A stretch of 13,968 bases of DNA from assembly GCA_964619055.1 (NCBI GenBank), contig CAZUDB010000069.1:1-13968 (forward strand), written 5' to 3'. The notes under the pieces are model-generated. The model saw only the letters and a list, made by a program, of their open reading frames with translations, was not told where the DNA came from and made no database searches. A program made the translations under genes and the position numbers. This stretch comes from CAYVUM01 sp964619055 (lineage in GTDB: Bacteria; Pseudomonadota; Alphaproteobacteria; Rhodospirillales; Defluviicoccaceae). How positions within the stretch are numbered: position 1 is the first letter of the stretch; each line of letters starts with the position of its first letter. Positions 1 through 6,604 of this stretch are shown one piece after another.

Positions 1-700
1 GGGGCAGCTTGGCGTTGGTCAGGTCCGCGCCAGCCAGTGCGTGCGCCTGCAGGCCAGTGGCAGTTTCCATCTTCGCGTTTATTAGGTCGGCGTTACGAAA
101 GCTTGTTTCGAGCAAGTCGCAAGGAGAGTACGTGATGCTCCGACCTTCCGTATCTACTCCCTGCGGTCGATCAAAAGAAACGTCCCTCAAGAAAGAGTTT
201 TTAAAGCTATTTCCTTCAAATTTACAAGAATAAAAACGAATATCATAACAATTTTCGTTTCCAATGTCTTTGCTATCAAAATTGCAATGCCCAAATTCAC
301 AATCTAGAAATTCAACGTCGAAAATTGAGGTATTGAAATTCGAATATCCAAATCCACATGAGGCGAACTTAGATCGGGAAATATATGAGTTTGTAAAGTT
401 GCAATCCCCAAACGTGATTTTATAAAATGCACAACAACTAATATAAGATTTTTGAAAATCTGTGAAATCGAAAAAAGTTGAGCTTGAATAGCCCAGATAT
501 TCCTTATAAAAGGCCACGCTAGAGAAGTCTATATTCTCAAGTGCGCTTTCATAAAGATAAAGTCTACCTGACAGGCACTTTGTTGCTTGGTATTTCGTGT
601 GATTATTTAGCTTTTCATTAAGTTCTTCAAATTTTATTGAGGTATAAAGGCTGTTCTTTTGTTTCAAAATTGAGTCATCCGGTGATTTGTCATCTTTCAT
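1..700 (-). CDS. Pentapeptide-repeat protein, C-terminus beyond the left edge (partial)
   Basis: I read this frame by hand. It is open from an ATG at 700 to the edge, giving 233 codons with no stop. Residues from about 55 onward show loose pentapeptide periodicity with Phe or Leu at the centre, for example CNFTNS, CKFEGNSF and ADLINAKM. It ends in classic repeats, ALAGADLTNAKLP. Such repeats form a right-handed quadrilateral beta-helix used for protein binding or DNA mimicry; the specific role here is unknown. About ten cysteines occur, many just before the central Phe (DCNF, SCGF, DCEF, HCNF, SCKF). The first 50 residues are polar, with no signal peptide or membrane segment. A GGAGG lies 12 bases before the start. 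By eye the region is only about one third GC, against more than 60 percent in its neighbours, but the last 60 bases return to high GC. This suggests transfer or a chimera. It lies 37 bases downstream of the methyltransferase gene on the same strand. Confidence 0.85.
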   Translation of the reverse strand, partial: MKDDKSPDDSILKQKNSLYTSIKFEELNEKLNNHTKYQATKCLSGRLYLYESALENIDFSSVAFYKEYLGYSSSTFFDFTDFQKSYISCCAFYKITFGDCNFTNSYISRSKFASCGFGYSNFNTSIFDVEFLDCEFGHCNFDSKDIGNENCYDIRFYSCKFEGNSFKNSFLRDVSFDRPQGVDTEGRSITYSPCDLLETSFRNADLINAKMETATGLQAHALAGADLTNAKLP

Positions 701-737
701 GTTTTTCGGCGACCTCCGCTTTAACATTACTGCATGT

Positions 738-1859
738 TTATGTTGTCGGTTCCTTTGGTTCCCCTGATGCCTTATCATACACCATCACCTTGGAAACAAA
801 CGCCCGTGTTTGGTCCTTTGGTGTCAGTCCCGCGTCCTTAAACAGCGCGTCGGTGTCCTCTTCGATCCAGCCGGCATAATAGGGCTCGTGGAAGGACTTA
901 GGGAATCCGCGCAGCATGGGGTCATAGGCCGGCACGTCGCCAAGTTGGATGGATTCGACCACGATCGCCCGTCCACCCGGCTTCAGCACCCGCGCGAACT
1001 CGGCCGCGATCTGCTGTCGAACCTCCGCCGGCACCTCGTGGAACAGGTAAACGCAGGTCACGATATCGACAGACCGGTCAGGCAGCGGCAGCGCCTCCGC
1101 CAGCCCCCGCACGAACCGCATCTGCGGCAACCCTCGCAGCCGCCGCTTGGCCTCGGCCAGATAGGGCGGTGCCAGATCAAGCGCAATCGTGGGCAGTTGT
1201 GGACGCTCCGCCTTGACCATCTCAACGAAGCGCCCGGTGCCCGTGCCCACGTCAAGCAGCACCGTATCCGCGGTCCAGCCGCCGCCGAGCCACTGGCCCA
1301 GCGGCAACAGCGCCTGCCGGCGCATCATGTCGGCGGCGCCGAGGAACAACACCTCCACCTGGTGATCGTAGAGTTTGGCGGAGCGCCGGCTTAGGTAGCC
1401 GTCCGTCTGGTAGTGGAAGTTGCGGCGGAAATACTCAGGGTAGTGCTTGGCATCGGCCCGGGCCGCCACTTCATTCCAGCCATCCCGGCGGCGGCGCGCG
1501 ATGATGGTCGGCAGCTCCCGGAAGTACTCGACGGCGCCCCGCAACCATTCCGTCGGTGGAGTCGCCCAGTCGTCGGGCAGGCCGTAAAGCCCCGCTTCGA
1601 TGTTGCGCCAGTCCCGGCGGCGCAAGGCCCGGATGTCCTGGAGCAGCAGCCGCAGTGTTGGCGTGCCGCTCCGCCCGGAGCCGTATATCTCGCGCAGGTC
1701 GCTCACGACTTGCCCGGCCACCTGGCGTAGCCGGTCGCCGCTGCGCTGGCGGCTCCTTAAGTCCGGCGGCACGACGGCGTAACGGCCCAGCACGTATTCG
1801 CCGAAAAACCAAGTGATGCGCGCCCGTTGCGAGACCCAATAGGCACTGCGTGTCAGCAT
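738..1859 (-). CDS. Class I SAM-dependent methyltransferase with an uncharacterised N-terminal domain
   Basis: 373 residues. The C-terminal half is a Rossmann-fold methyltransferase: motif I LLDVGTGTGR at 201-210, an acidic residue for SAM ribose at D228 (IALDLA), an AEALPLPDRSVDIVTCV segment at 254-270, and FARVLKPGG at 288-296, a form common in UbiE/Methyltransf_11 enzymes. The first 150 or so residues are basic and aromatic and match no domain I recognise; HYQTDGYLSRRSAKLYDHQVEVLF links the two parts. The substrate is unknown; a small molecule or lipid is an inference from the UbiE-like half. The ATG at 1859 is chosen because GAGGA sits 7 bases upstream and the following residues look native. 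A longer frame reaching 1964 has an unlikely Pro- and Cys-rich leader. The gene stands alone after a gene-free region, and the codons near its 3' end drift toward the AT-rich composition of the next gene. Confidence 0.85.
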   Translation of the reverse strand: MLTRSAYWVSQRARITWFFGEYVLGRYAVVPPDLRSRQRSGDRLRQVAGQVVSDLREIYGSGRSGTPTLRLLLQDIRALRRRDWRNIEAGLYGLPDDWATPPTEWLRGAVEYFRELPTIIARRRRDGWNEVAARADAKHYPEYFRRNFHYQTDGYLSRRSAKLYDHQVEVLFLGAADMMRRQALLPLGQWLGGGWTADTVLLDVGTGTGRFVEMVKAERPQLPTIALDLAPPYLAEAKRRLRGLPQMRFVRGLAEALPLPDRSVDIVTCVYLFHEVPAEVRQQIAAEFARVLKPGGRAIVVESIQLGDVPAYDPMLRGFPKSFHEPYYAGWIEEDTDALFKDAGLTPKDQTRAFVSKVMVYDKASGEPKEPTT

Positions 1860-1866
1860 TCGTCCG

Positions 1867-1871
1867 TCCTC
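1867..1871 (-). promoter_or_regulatory. Ribosome binding site of the methyltransferase gene
   Basis: GAGGA lies 7 bases before the ATG at 1859. It favours this start over the longer frame beginning at 1964. Confidence 0.6.
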
Positions 1872-2005
1872 GTCATGGCGGGTCTTGCTCCCTGTCGAAT
1901 GACTGCAATATGGCGGTGGGGTCGGTGGAAGGCGAGGGCCTCTGCAGGAACCGCATAGCCGCAACGCAAAGGCGGTGATTCCGCACCTGCGAACACCCTG
2001 TCACT

Positions 2006-2153
2006 GTGCCGGCGAGCGCTTGGTTCCGGCGGCGGCTCGAAACGAGCTACGGCTGGCCGGCGCACCGAGACGACGCCCGCCCAGGACGACCCGGGCCGCA
2101 TTGGCGGCTCATACCTCGAAACCGGTGGTTCAGCTTTGGACCACCGGTTTTTT
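2006..2153 (+). ncRNA. Possible structured small RNA ending at an intrinsic terminator
   Basis: A stretch just before the terminator can fold. GTGCCGGC at 2006-2013 pairs with GCCGGCGCAC at 2056-2065 (two-base bulge), enclosing GCTCG (2035-2039), loop AAA and CGAGC (2043-2047). A terminator follows at 2119-2153. No plus-strand gene precedes it, so a roughly 150-base RNA would explain the terminator. It does not match the conserved cores I know for SRP RNA, RNase P RNA, tmRNA, tRNA or cobalamin riboswitches. Hairpins arise easily in GC-rich DNA and I see no clear promoter, so this is a weak proposal and its 5' end is a guess. Confidence 0.25.
2119..2153 (+). terminator. Strong rho-independent terminator
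   Basis: An 11-bp perfect stem, AAACCGGTGGT (2119-2129) with ACCACCGGTTT (2140-2150), encloses a 10-base loop and runs into six T residues (2148-2153). The T-run is on the plus strand, so it stops rightward transcription. No coding gene upstream on that strand is visible in this window. It may end a small RNA, or shield arsC from rightward read-through. Confidence 0.8.
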
Positions 2154-2265
2154 CGTGGCGCTGCCTTGGCCCGGATTAGGCGTCGACCCTTGCGTGCTTG
2201 CCTCTTGACGGCTGCGGCCGTTTGCGCATCAGCTTGAATGCAACAACACACAACGGGAGGGTGCC

Positions 2266-2700
2266 GTGTCTGAGTCGTTTCCGGTAGTCATCCACCACAA
2301 CCCCAAGTGCGGCACGTCGCGCAATGTCGTGCACATCGCCGAGTCCGCCGGCTATGCGCCGGAGGTGATCCTCTATCTCGAAACGGGTTGGACCCGCCCG
2401 CAGCTCCTGGCCCTGTTCGCGGCCGGTGGCATCACGCCCCGCGCTGCCCTGCGGACCAAGGGCACGCCCGCGGCGGACCTGGGCTTGCTGCAGCCGGACG
2501 TCAGCGACGAGGCGATCGTGGAGGCCATGGTCGCCCACCCGATCCTGGTCAATCGCCCGATCGTGGCGACGCCCAAGGGGGTGCGGCTGTGCCGCCCGTC
2601 GGAGGTCGTGTTGGATGTCTTGGACCGGCTGCCGCCGGGCCCGTTCGCGAAGGAGGACGGGGAACTGATCATCGACGTGGCCGGCCAGCGGGTCCGCTAA
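2266..2700 (+). CDS. arsC: Arsenate reductase, glutaredoxin-dependent ArsC family
   Basis: 144 residues, close to the 141 of E. coli R773 ArsC and alignable along its length. It reduces arsenate to arsenite in the cytoplasm, using glutathione and glutaredoxin. Visible signatures are IHHNPKCGTSRN with catalytic Cys15, RAALRTK, PILVNRPIVATPKG and LCRPSEVVLDVL; the last three carry the arginines that bind arsenate in the family. The C-terminus KEDGELIIDVAGQRVR also matches. The start is GTG at 2266, with GGGAGG a few bases upstream. The gene stands alone: no arsR, arsB or acr3 is in the window, and its 3' neighbour is convergent. Detoxification here would need an arsenite exporter elsewhere. A YffB/Spx-like role is less likely because the arsenate-binding arginine motifs are intact. 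Confidence 0.93.
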   Translation: MSESFPVVIHHNPKCGTSRNVVHIAESAGYAPEVILYLETGWTRPQLLALFAAGGITPRAALRTKGTPAADLGLLQPDVSDEAIVEAMVAHPILVNRPIVATPKGVRLCRPSEVVLDVLDRLPPGPFAKEDGELIIDVAGQRVR

Positions 2701-2733
2701 CCAGTCGTGCTGTTCTGTGCTGTGCGGCGCCGG

Positions 2734-3564
2734 TCAGGCCAGGTCCCAGACCATCTTGAGCGCCGAGAGGAACAAGAACAGCGCGAACGCGCGCCGAAGC
2801 CAATTGGGATCGATGGCGTGGGCCAGCTTGGCGCCCCAAGGTGCCGCCAGGATGGTCGCGGGCACGATGCAGGCAAAGCCGATTAGGCTGACGTAGCCGG
2901 CGCTGCCCACCGGCAGGCCGGGCTCGTCCCATCCGACGATGACGAAGCCGATCGCGCCGGGCACGGCGATGATCAGCCCGATGGCGGCCGACGTGCCGAC
3001 GGCGGTGCGGATCGGCTGGCCGCAGAGGCTAAGCGTCGGCACGCTCAAGGATCCGCCGCCGATGCCCATCATGGAGGAAATCAGGCCAATTAGGCCGCCG
3101 ATCACCCAGCGGATCGGACCCTTCGGCAGGCGCTCGACGCTTTCCTTGGGCTCCTTGCGAAAGGCCATGTTGGCGGCCACGGCCGTGGCCACGACGGCGA
3201 ACAGGGCCGTCAGCACCACACCACCCACATAGCCGGCAATGGCCGATCCGGCGATCACGCCCAGGAACACCAAGGGCCCCCAAGTTTTGAGCAGGTCCGT
3301 ATCGACACTGCCGCGACGCCAATGCGCCCGCGTTGAGGAAATCGAGGTGGGAATGATCGTCGCGAGCGACGTGCCAACGGCCAGGTGCATGCGAACGGCC
3401 TCGTCGATTTCAAGGCCGGTGAAGATCTGAAACAGCACGGGCACGATCACGATCCCGCCGCCGACGCCCAAGAGACCGGCGAGAAGGCCGCCGACGGCGC
3501 CGGTCGCGAGCAGCGCGGCGATCAGGCCGATCAGCCAGGCGGGGTCGATGACGGGGACGGCCAA
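2734..3564 (-). CDS. TauE/SafE (TSUP) family membrane transporter, probable sulfite or organosulfur exporter
   Basis: 276 residues, mostly hydrophobic, with about seven or eight membrane segments. The two-repeat TSUP signature is clear: GGLLAGLLGVGGGIVIVPVL near residues 25-44 and the matching GLISSMMGIGGGSLSVPTL in the second half, followed by AVGTSAAIGLIIAVPGAIGF. The family moves sulfite, sulfoacetate and related anions across the inner membrane; the exact substrate is not readable from sequence. The only practical start is TTG at 3564, because an in-frame TAG (the mnmA stop) lies four codons upstream and the next Met is far inside the protein. It is the last gene of the cysE-to-mnmA run. 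Placement next to cysteine desulfurases and MnmA fits removal of sulfite-type by-products, but that is inference. It converges with arsC across 33 bases. Confidence 0.85.
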   Translation of the reverse strand: MAVPVIDPAWLIGLIAALLATGAVGGLLAGLLGVGGGIVIVPVLFQIFTGLEIDEAVRMHLAVGTSLATIIPTSISSTRAHWRRGSVDTDLLKTWGPLVFLGVIAGSAIAGYVGGVVLTALFAVVATAVAANMAFRKEPKESVERLPKGPIRWVIGGLIGLISSMMGIGGGSLSVPTLSLCGQPIRTAVGTSAAIGLIIAVPGAIGFVIVGWDEPGLPVGSAGYVSLIGFACIVPATILAAPWGAKLAHAIDPNWLRRAFALFLFLSALKMVWDLA

Positions 3565-3573
3565 GGCGAGGAC

Positions 3574-4761
3574 CTAGTCGGTCCGATCGCGACAAATCCA
3601 GCCGCCGCCGAGCACTCGATCGCCGTCGTAGAACACGCACGCCTGGCCGGGTGATACCGCGCCCCCGGGCTCCTCCAAGGTGATCTCCGCTCGTTCGCCC
3701 GCCAGTCCGGTGACGGTGGCCGGTACCGGGGCTTGCGTGGAGCGCAGCTTGACCGAAACGGCAACACGCTCCGCGCCCAGCAGGGTAGTATCACCGAGCC
3801 AGTTCACGGCGCGCAAGCTGATCTTGGTTCGCTCCAGCGCCGACACGGGGCCGACCACCACTCGGCGCGTCGGTGCATCCAGGCGAACCACATAAAGCGG
3901 TTCTGCCGCGGCAATGCCAAGGCCGCGCCTTTGTCCGATGGTGTAACGGGCGATGCCATCGTGGCGGCCCAGGACGCGCCCGTCGACGTGCACGATATCG
4001 CCGGCTTCGAACCGGCCTGGGCGAAGTCGCTCGACCAAGTCGGCGTAGCGCCCCGTCGGCACGAAGCAGATGTCCTGGCTGTCGGCCTTCTGGGCGATGG
4101 AGATGCCGAAGCGGCGGGCGAGGGCGCGGGTTTCGTCCTTGGTCAGTTCGCCCAGCGGAAAGCGAAGGGTCATTAGCTGCGCGCGCGTCGTCGCGAACAG
4201 GAAGTAGCTTTGATCCCGGCTGAAATCGGCGCCCTTCAGCAGCTCCGGCCCCGCCCGGCCGGTGCGCCACCGAACATAGTGACCGGTCGCCAGCACGTCG
4301 GCGTCCAGGTCCAGGGCGGTTTCCAGCATGTCCGCGAACTTGATGGCCTGGTTGCACAGCACGCAGGGAATGGGGGTTTCCCCGGCCAGGTAGCTGTCGG
4401 CAAACGGCTCGATTACCCGCTCGCGAAATCGGCGTTCGTAATCCAGAACGTAGTGGGGGATGTCGAGGGCGGCTGCGACGCGGCGGGCGTCCCGAACATC
4501 GCGACCGGCGCAGCAGGTGCCGGTACGGCCCACGGCCTCGCCGTGGTCATAGAGCTGCAGGGTGACGCCGACGACGTCATAGCCCTGGTCCACCAGGAGT
4601 GCCGCCGTCGTGGCGCTGTCGACCCCGCCGGACATGGCAACCACCACCCGGGTGTCAACGGGCCGCTTGGTGATGCCAAGGCTGTTTTGGGCCCGCGGAG
4701 GCGCGGCAGCGGCATCGACACGATCGTGGACCGGCGGCGTATCAACCAGATCAGAAGCCAT
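3574..4761 (-). CDS. mnmA: tRNA-specific 2-thiouridylase MnmA
   Basis: 395 residues, somewhat longer than E. coli MnmA (about 370) through an N-terminal extension of about 35 residues. It adds sulfur to the C2 of U34 in tRNA-Lys, Glu and Gln, using ATP and persulfide sulfur that starts at IscS. Visible features are the PP-loop VAMSGGVDSA (41-50), TGTCCAGRDVRDARRVA, the nucleophile motif PCVLCNQAIKF with Cys136, ATGHYVR, and SQDICFV with the second catalytic Cys232. NSLGI at 26-30 matches the usual start region of alphaproteobacterial MnmA, but no Met is available there, so ATG 4761 is used. That ATG lies inside the 3' end of the barrel gene (11-base overlap), suggesting translational coupling. 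Having mnmA in the same run as iscS fits its dependence on IscS sulfur. Confidence 0.97.
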   Translation of the reverse strand: MASDLVDTPPVHDRVDAAAAPPRAQNSLGITKRPVDTRVVVAMSGGVDSATTAALLVDQGYDVVGVTLQLYDHGEAVGRTGTCCAGRDVRDARRVAAALDIPHYVLDYERRFRERVIEPFADSYLAGETPIPCVLCNQAIKFADMLETALDLDADVLATGHYVRWRTGRAGPELLKGADFSRDQSYFLFATTRAQLMTLRFPLGELTKDETRALARRFGISIAQKADSQDICFVPTGRYADLVERLRPGRFEAGDIVHVDGRVLGRHDGIARYTIGQRRGLGIAAAEPLYVVRLDAPTRRVVVGPVSALERTKISLRAVNWLGDTTLLGAERVAVSVKLRSTQAPVPATVTGLAGERAEITLEEPGGAVSPGQACVFYDGDRVLGGGWICRDRTD

Positions 4762-5500
4762 AGCGAGCTGACACCAGGAAATTGTGGGAGCCGAACTCGC
4801 TGTTGAAGGCGTCGCCTGTGACGTCTCGCATGCGCGGATCGAGCGAGAATGCGAAGCGGTAGCTCAGTTCGGCGGAAAAACGGCGTGAAATGACGTAGTT
4901 CAAGCCGCCGCCGAACTGAAACCCAAGCCGCCAGTCATCGTCGTTAACGATCGCCACGCCGGTATCGGTGCGCCAGTCTTCGTACCTGATTCTAACGGCA
5001 CCGGGCCCGCCCAGTAAGAACGGCCGCAGGCGCGTGCCGGTGTCGAAGTCATAGGCCAGGTTCAGATACAATCCCAGTGTGCTGATGTCGCCGGAAGCAC
5101 CTTGGCCACCGTCACTTAAGCCGCTGATGTTGCCGGGGTTCGTGGTCGAAATCCGGTCGAGGGTGAAGTGCTGATACCAAACTTGGCCTTCCAGCCTAAA
5201 ACCGGACTCCCAAGCGTAGCCGAGCGCACCGTTGGCCGAAATCCCGGGGTTGTAGCCGCTTTCGATGTCGATTTCACCGCGATTGGCGGCATCGATGGTG
5301 ATCACGGCGCCAACGCCAGCGGAGACGTACCAGGGCCGACCAAGCTGGTAGATGGTCGGCGCGTCGGGATCGACCGTGGTGGTTGCTTGCTCTTGAGCGC
5401 CCGCGGGATCGGTGGGTCCGATCAATGCCAACGCGCCTATAGCCACGAGACACGTTGACGGCACAGCCCCGCACCCGTTGCTCGACCTAGGGGACCGCAT
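4751..5500 (-). CDS. Outer-membrane beta-barrel protein, OmpA/OmpW-like porin family
   Basis: 249 residues. A signal peptide is visible: basic MRSPRSS, a hydrophobic CLVAIGALALIG stretch, then AGA|QE, a likely signal peptidase I site near residue 35. The mature part shows alternating beta strands (WYVSAGVGAVITI, GFRLEGQVWYQHF, LGLYLNLAYDF, GFQFGGGLNYVI, FSAELSYRFAFSL) and ends in HNFLVSARYGF, with the terminal Phe recognised by the BAM machinery. About eight strands are expected. The function is unknown; small barrels of this type are often structural or adhesion-related. The ATG at 5500 is chosen because it begins just before the signal peptide; a longer frame to 5569 would place 23 extra residues ahead of it. 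The gene overlaps tenA by 14 bases upstream and mnmA by 11 downstream, which is unusual company for an envelope protein. Confidence 0.85.
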   Translation of the reverse strand: MRSPRSSNGCGAVPSTCLVAIGALALIGPTDPAGAQEQATTTVDPDAPTIYQLGRPWYVSAGVGAVITIDAANRGEIDIESGYNPGISANGALGYAWESGFRLEGQVWYQHFTLDRISTTNPGNISGLSDGGQGASGDISTLGLYLNLAYDFDTGTRLRPFLLGGPGAVRIRYEDWRTDTGVAIVNDDDWRLGFQFGGGLNYVISRRFSAELSYRFAFSLDPRMRDVTGDAFNSEFGSHNFLVSARYGF

Positions 5501-6203
5501 CGAGCCCCATCTGCCAAAACGCGATTTCCAGTCTGGTCGCATCGCCAAAGGTTCGTACCAAATCCTCAAGCCGGCCGGGTCCGCCCCGACGCGCCATCAA
5601 ATCATCCAAGTGAGCCGCATGACCGCGGGAGACCTCTTGATACGCGTCCCCGGCGTACATCTCAATCCACTCGGCATAGGGATTGCCCTCGGAGACGGTG
5701 TTCGGATCGGCGGCTAGGCGTTGGCCTATCTCCCCATAGCCGCACACGCACGGTGCTAGCGCCACGGCCAGATCAAGGGCATCGCCGGCAAGTCCGCGCT
5801 CAAGCACAAAACGCGTGTAGGCCAGCGTGGCATCGGCCTCGGGTGCTGCCGCCATTTCGGCTTCCGTCAAACCCCACTCTTGGCAGAATCGGACGTGGAG
5901 GCCGATCTCATGATCCACGATCGCTGACAGCCCGGCGGCAGCCGCACGCACTTCCGTGAGCCGATCGGCTTTGAAGGCCGCCAAGCCGTAGGCCCGAGCT
6001 AAATGGATCAAGAACAGATAGTCCTGGATTAAATAAGTGCGGAATGCCGGCTCCGGTAGCGTGCCGGATGCCAAATCGCGCACAAAGATATGATCCACGT
6101 AGGCCATCCACTCCGACCGGCAAGCCACCGTCAAGCGGTCAAACAGCGGACCATCGATCGCCGCCCCAGATCCGGGCGCGGTGGGACTCGATGGAGGCTC
6201 CAT
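5487..6203 (-). CDS. tenA: TenA family aminopyrimidine aminohydrolase (thiaminase II)
   Basis: 238 residues, close to the family norm of about 220-240. TenA hydrolyses aminomethyl-aminopyrimidine, a thiamine breakdown product, to HMP for thiamine salvage in the cytoplasm. It is all-helical. Key residues line up with B. subtilis TenA: Asp61 in YLIQDYLFL (Asp44), Cys152 in APCVCGYGEIG as nucleophile (Cys135), Tyr156 four residues on (Tyr139), and Glu226 in RLEIAFWQMG (Glu205). The start is ATG 6203, 18 bases after the ferredoxin stop, with only a weak ribosome site. No other thi gene is in the window. Its link with iscS may be that thiazole synthesis also draws on IscS sulfur, though that is inference. 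A PqqC-like role is unlikely given the intact cysteine site. Confidence 0.93.
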   Translation of the reverse strand: MEPPSSPTAPGSGAAIDGPLFDRLTVACRSEWMAYVDHIFVRDLASGTLPEPAFRTYLIQDYLFLIHLARAYGLAAFKADRLTEVRAAAAGLSAIVDHEIGLHVRFCQEWGLTEAEMAAAPEADATLAYTRFVLERGLAGDALDLAVALAPCVCGYGEIGQRLAADPNTVSEGNPYAEWIEMYAGDAYQEVSRGHAAHLDDLMARRGGPGRLEDLVRTFGDATRLEIAFWQMGLDAVP

Positions 6204-6221
6204 ATCCGCCGCGGAGCCCGA

Positions 6222-6557
6222 TCAGCCGCCGAGCATGTTGTTGGAGCCGGCTGGCAGGGTGACCGTAAGGCCATCCAGGGCCTCGGTGATCCGGATCTGA
6301 CAGCCGAGGCGGGAGGTGCGGGTCAATCCGAACGCCAAGTCCAGCATGTCCTCCTCCTCCTCGCTTGGAGGGTCCAGGCGACTGGACCACTCGGGATCAA
6401 CAATGATGTGGCAGGTGGAGCAGGCCAGCGATCCTTCGCAGGCGCCCTCCAGGTCGATGTCGTTGCGGTGGGCCACCTCAAGCACGGACATGCCGAGTGG
6501 CGCGTCAACCTCGTGGCGATTGACGCCGTCAGGCGACAGAAAGGTCATTTTGGGCAT
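6222..6557 (-). CDS. fdx: ISC-type 2Fe-2S ferredoxin (adrenodoxin family)
   Basis: 111 residues, the usual size. It carries a [2Fe-2S] cluster and donates electrons in Fe-S cluster assembly, probably to reduce persulfide on the cysteine desulfurase. Ligands are visible as Cys40, Cys46, Cys49 (GACEGSLACSTCH) and Cys86 (SRLGCQIRI), the C-x5-C-x2-C...C pattern of vertebrate-type and Fdx ferredoxins. Other family marks are EEEEDMLDLAFGLTRTSRLGC and a VTLPAGSNNML tail. The ATG at 6557 (MPKMTF) is standard for alphaproteobacterial relatives; a second ATG three codons in is possible. It lies 47 bases after iscS. In the canonical operon fdx follows iscU, iscA, hscB and hscA, all absent from this locus. 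Confidence 0.95.
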   Translation of the reverse strand: MPKMTFLSPDGVNRHEVDAPLGMSVLEVAHRNDIDLEGACEGSLACSTCHIIVDPEWSSRLDPPSEEEEDMLDLAFGLTRTSRLGCQIRITEALDGLTVTLPAGSNNMLGG

Positions 6558-6604
6558 GGCGGCCTGCGGTTTCCCTCATCTCTGGCGTCGCAACGTGAAC
6601 CTGG

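Larger units (their letters stand above)
1860..2265. other. Gene-free interval between methyltransferase and arsC
   Basis: About 400 bases without a convincing gene. The short frames here run straight through the terminator hairpin and have Pro/Arg/Ala-rich composition typical of GC-rich noise. It should hold the leftward promoter of the methyltransferase gene and the rightward promoter of arsC, but I see no clear -10/-35 pair. A TTGACG at 2205-2210 resembles a -35 box but lacks a well-spaced -10. The interval does contain a strong plus-strand terminator and a foldable stretch before it, annotated separately. Confidence 0.6.

Noticed and set aside
1990..2110. Possible tRNA or cobalamin/SAM riboswitch in the gene-free interval
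   Set aside because: No acceptor stem with a GGTTCRA T-loop and no riboswitch core motifs could be found by eye.
1975..2208. Plus-strand frame of 77 codons before arsC
   Set aside because: It translates across the terminator stem and T-run and resembles no protein.
2205..2239. TTGACG followed by TTGAAT as an arsC promoter
   Set aside because: The two boxes are 23 bases apart, too far for a sigma-70 promoter.
1853..2251. Minus-strand frame of 132 codons upstream of the methyltransferase
   Set aside because: It reads through the terminator hairpin, is Pro/Arg-rich without motifs, and has no ribosome site.
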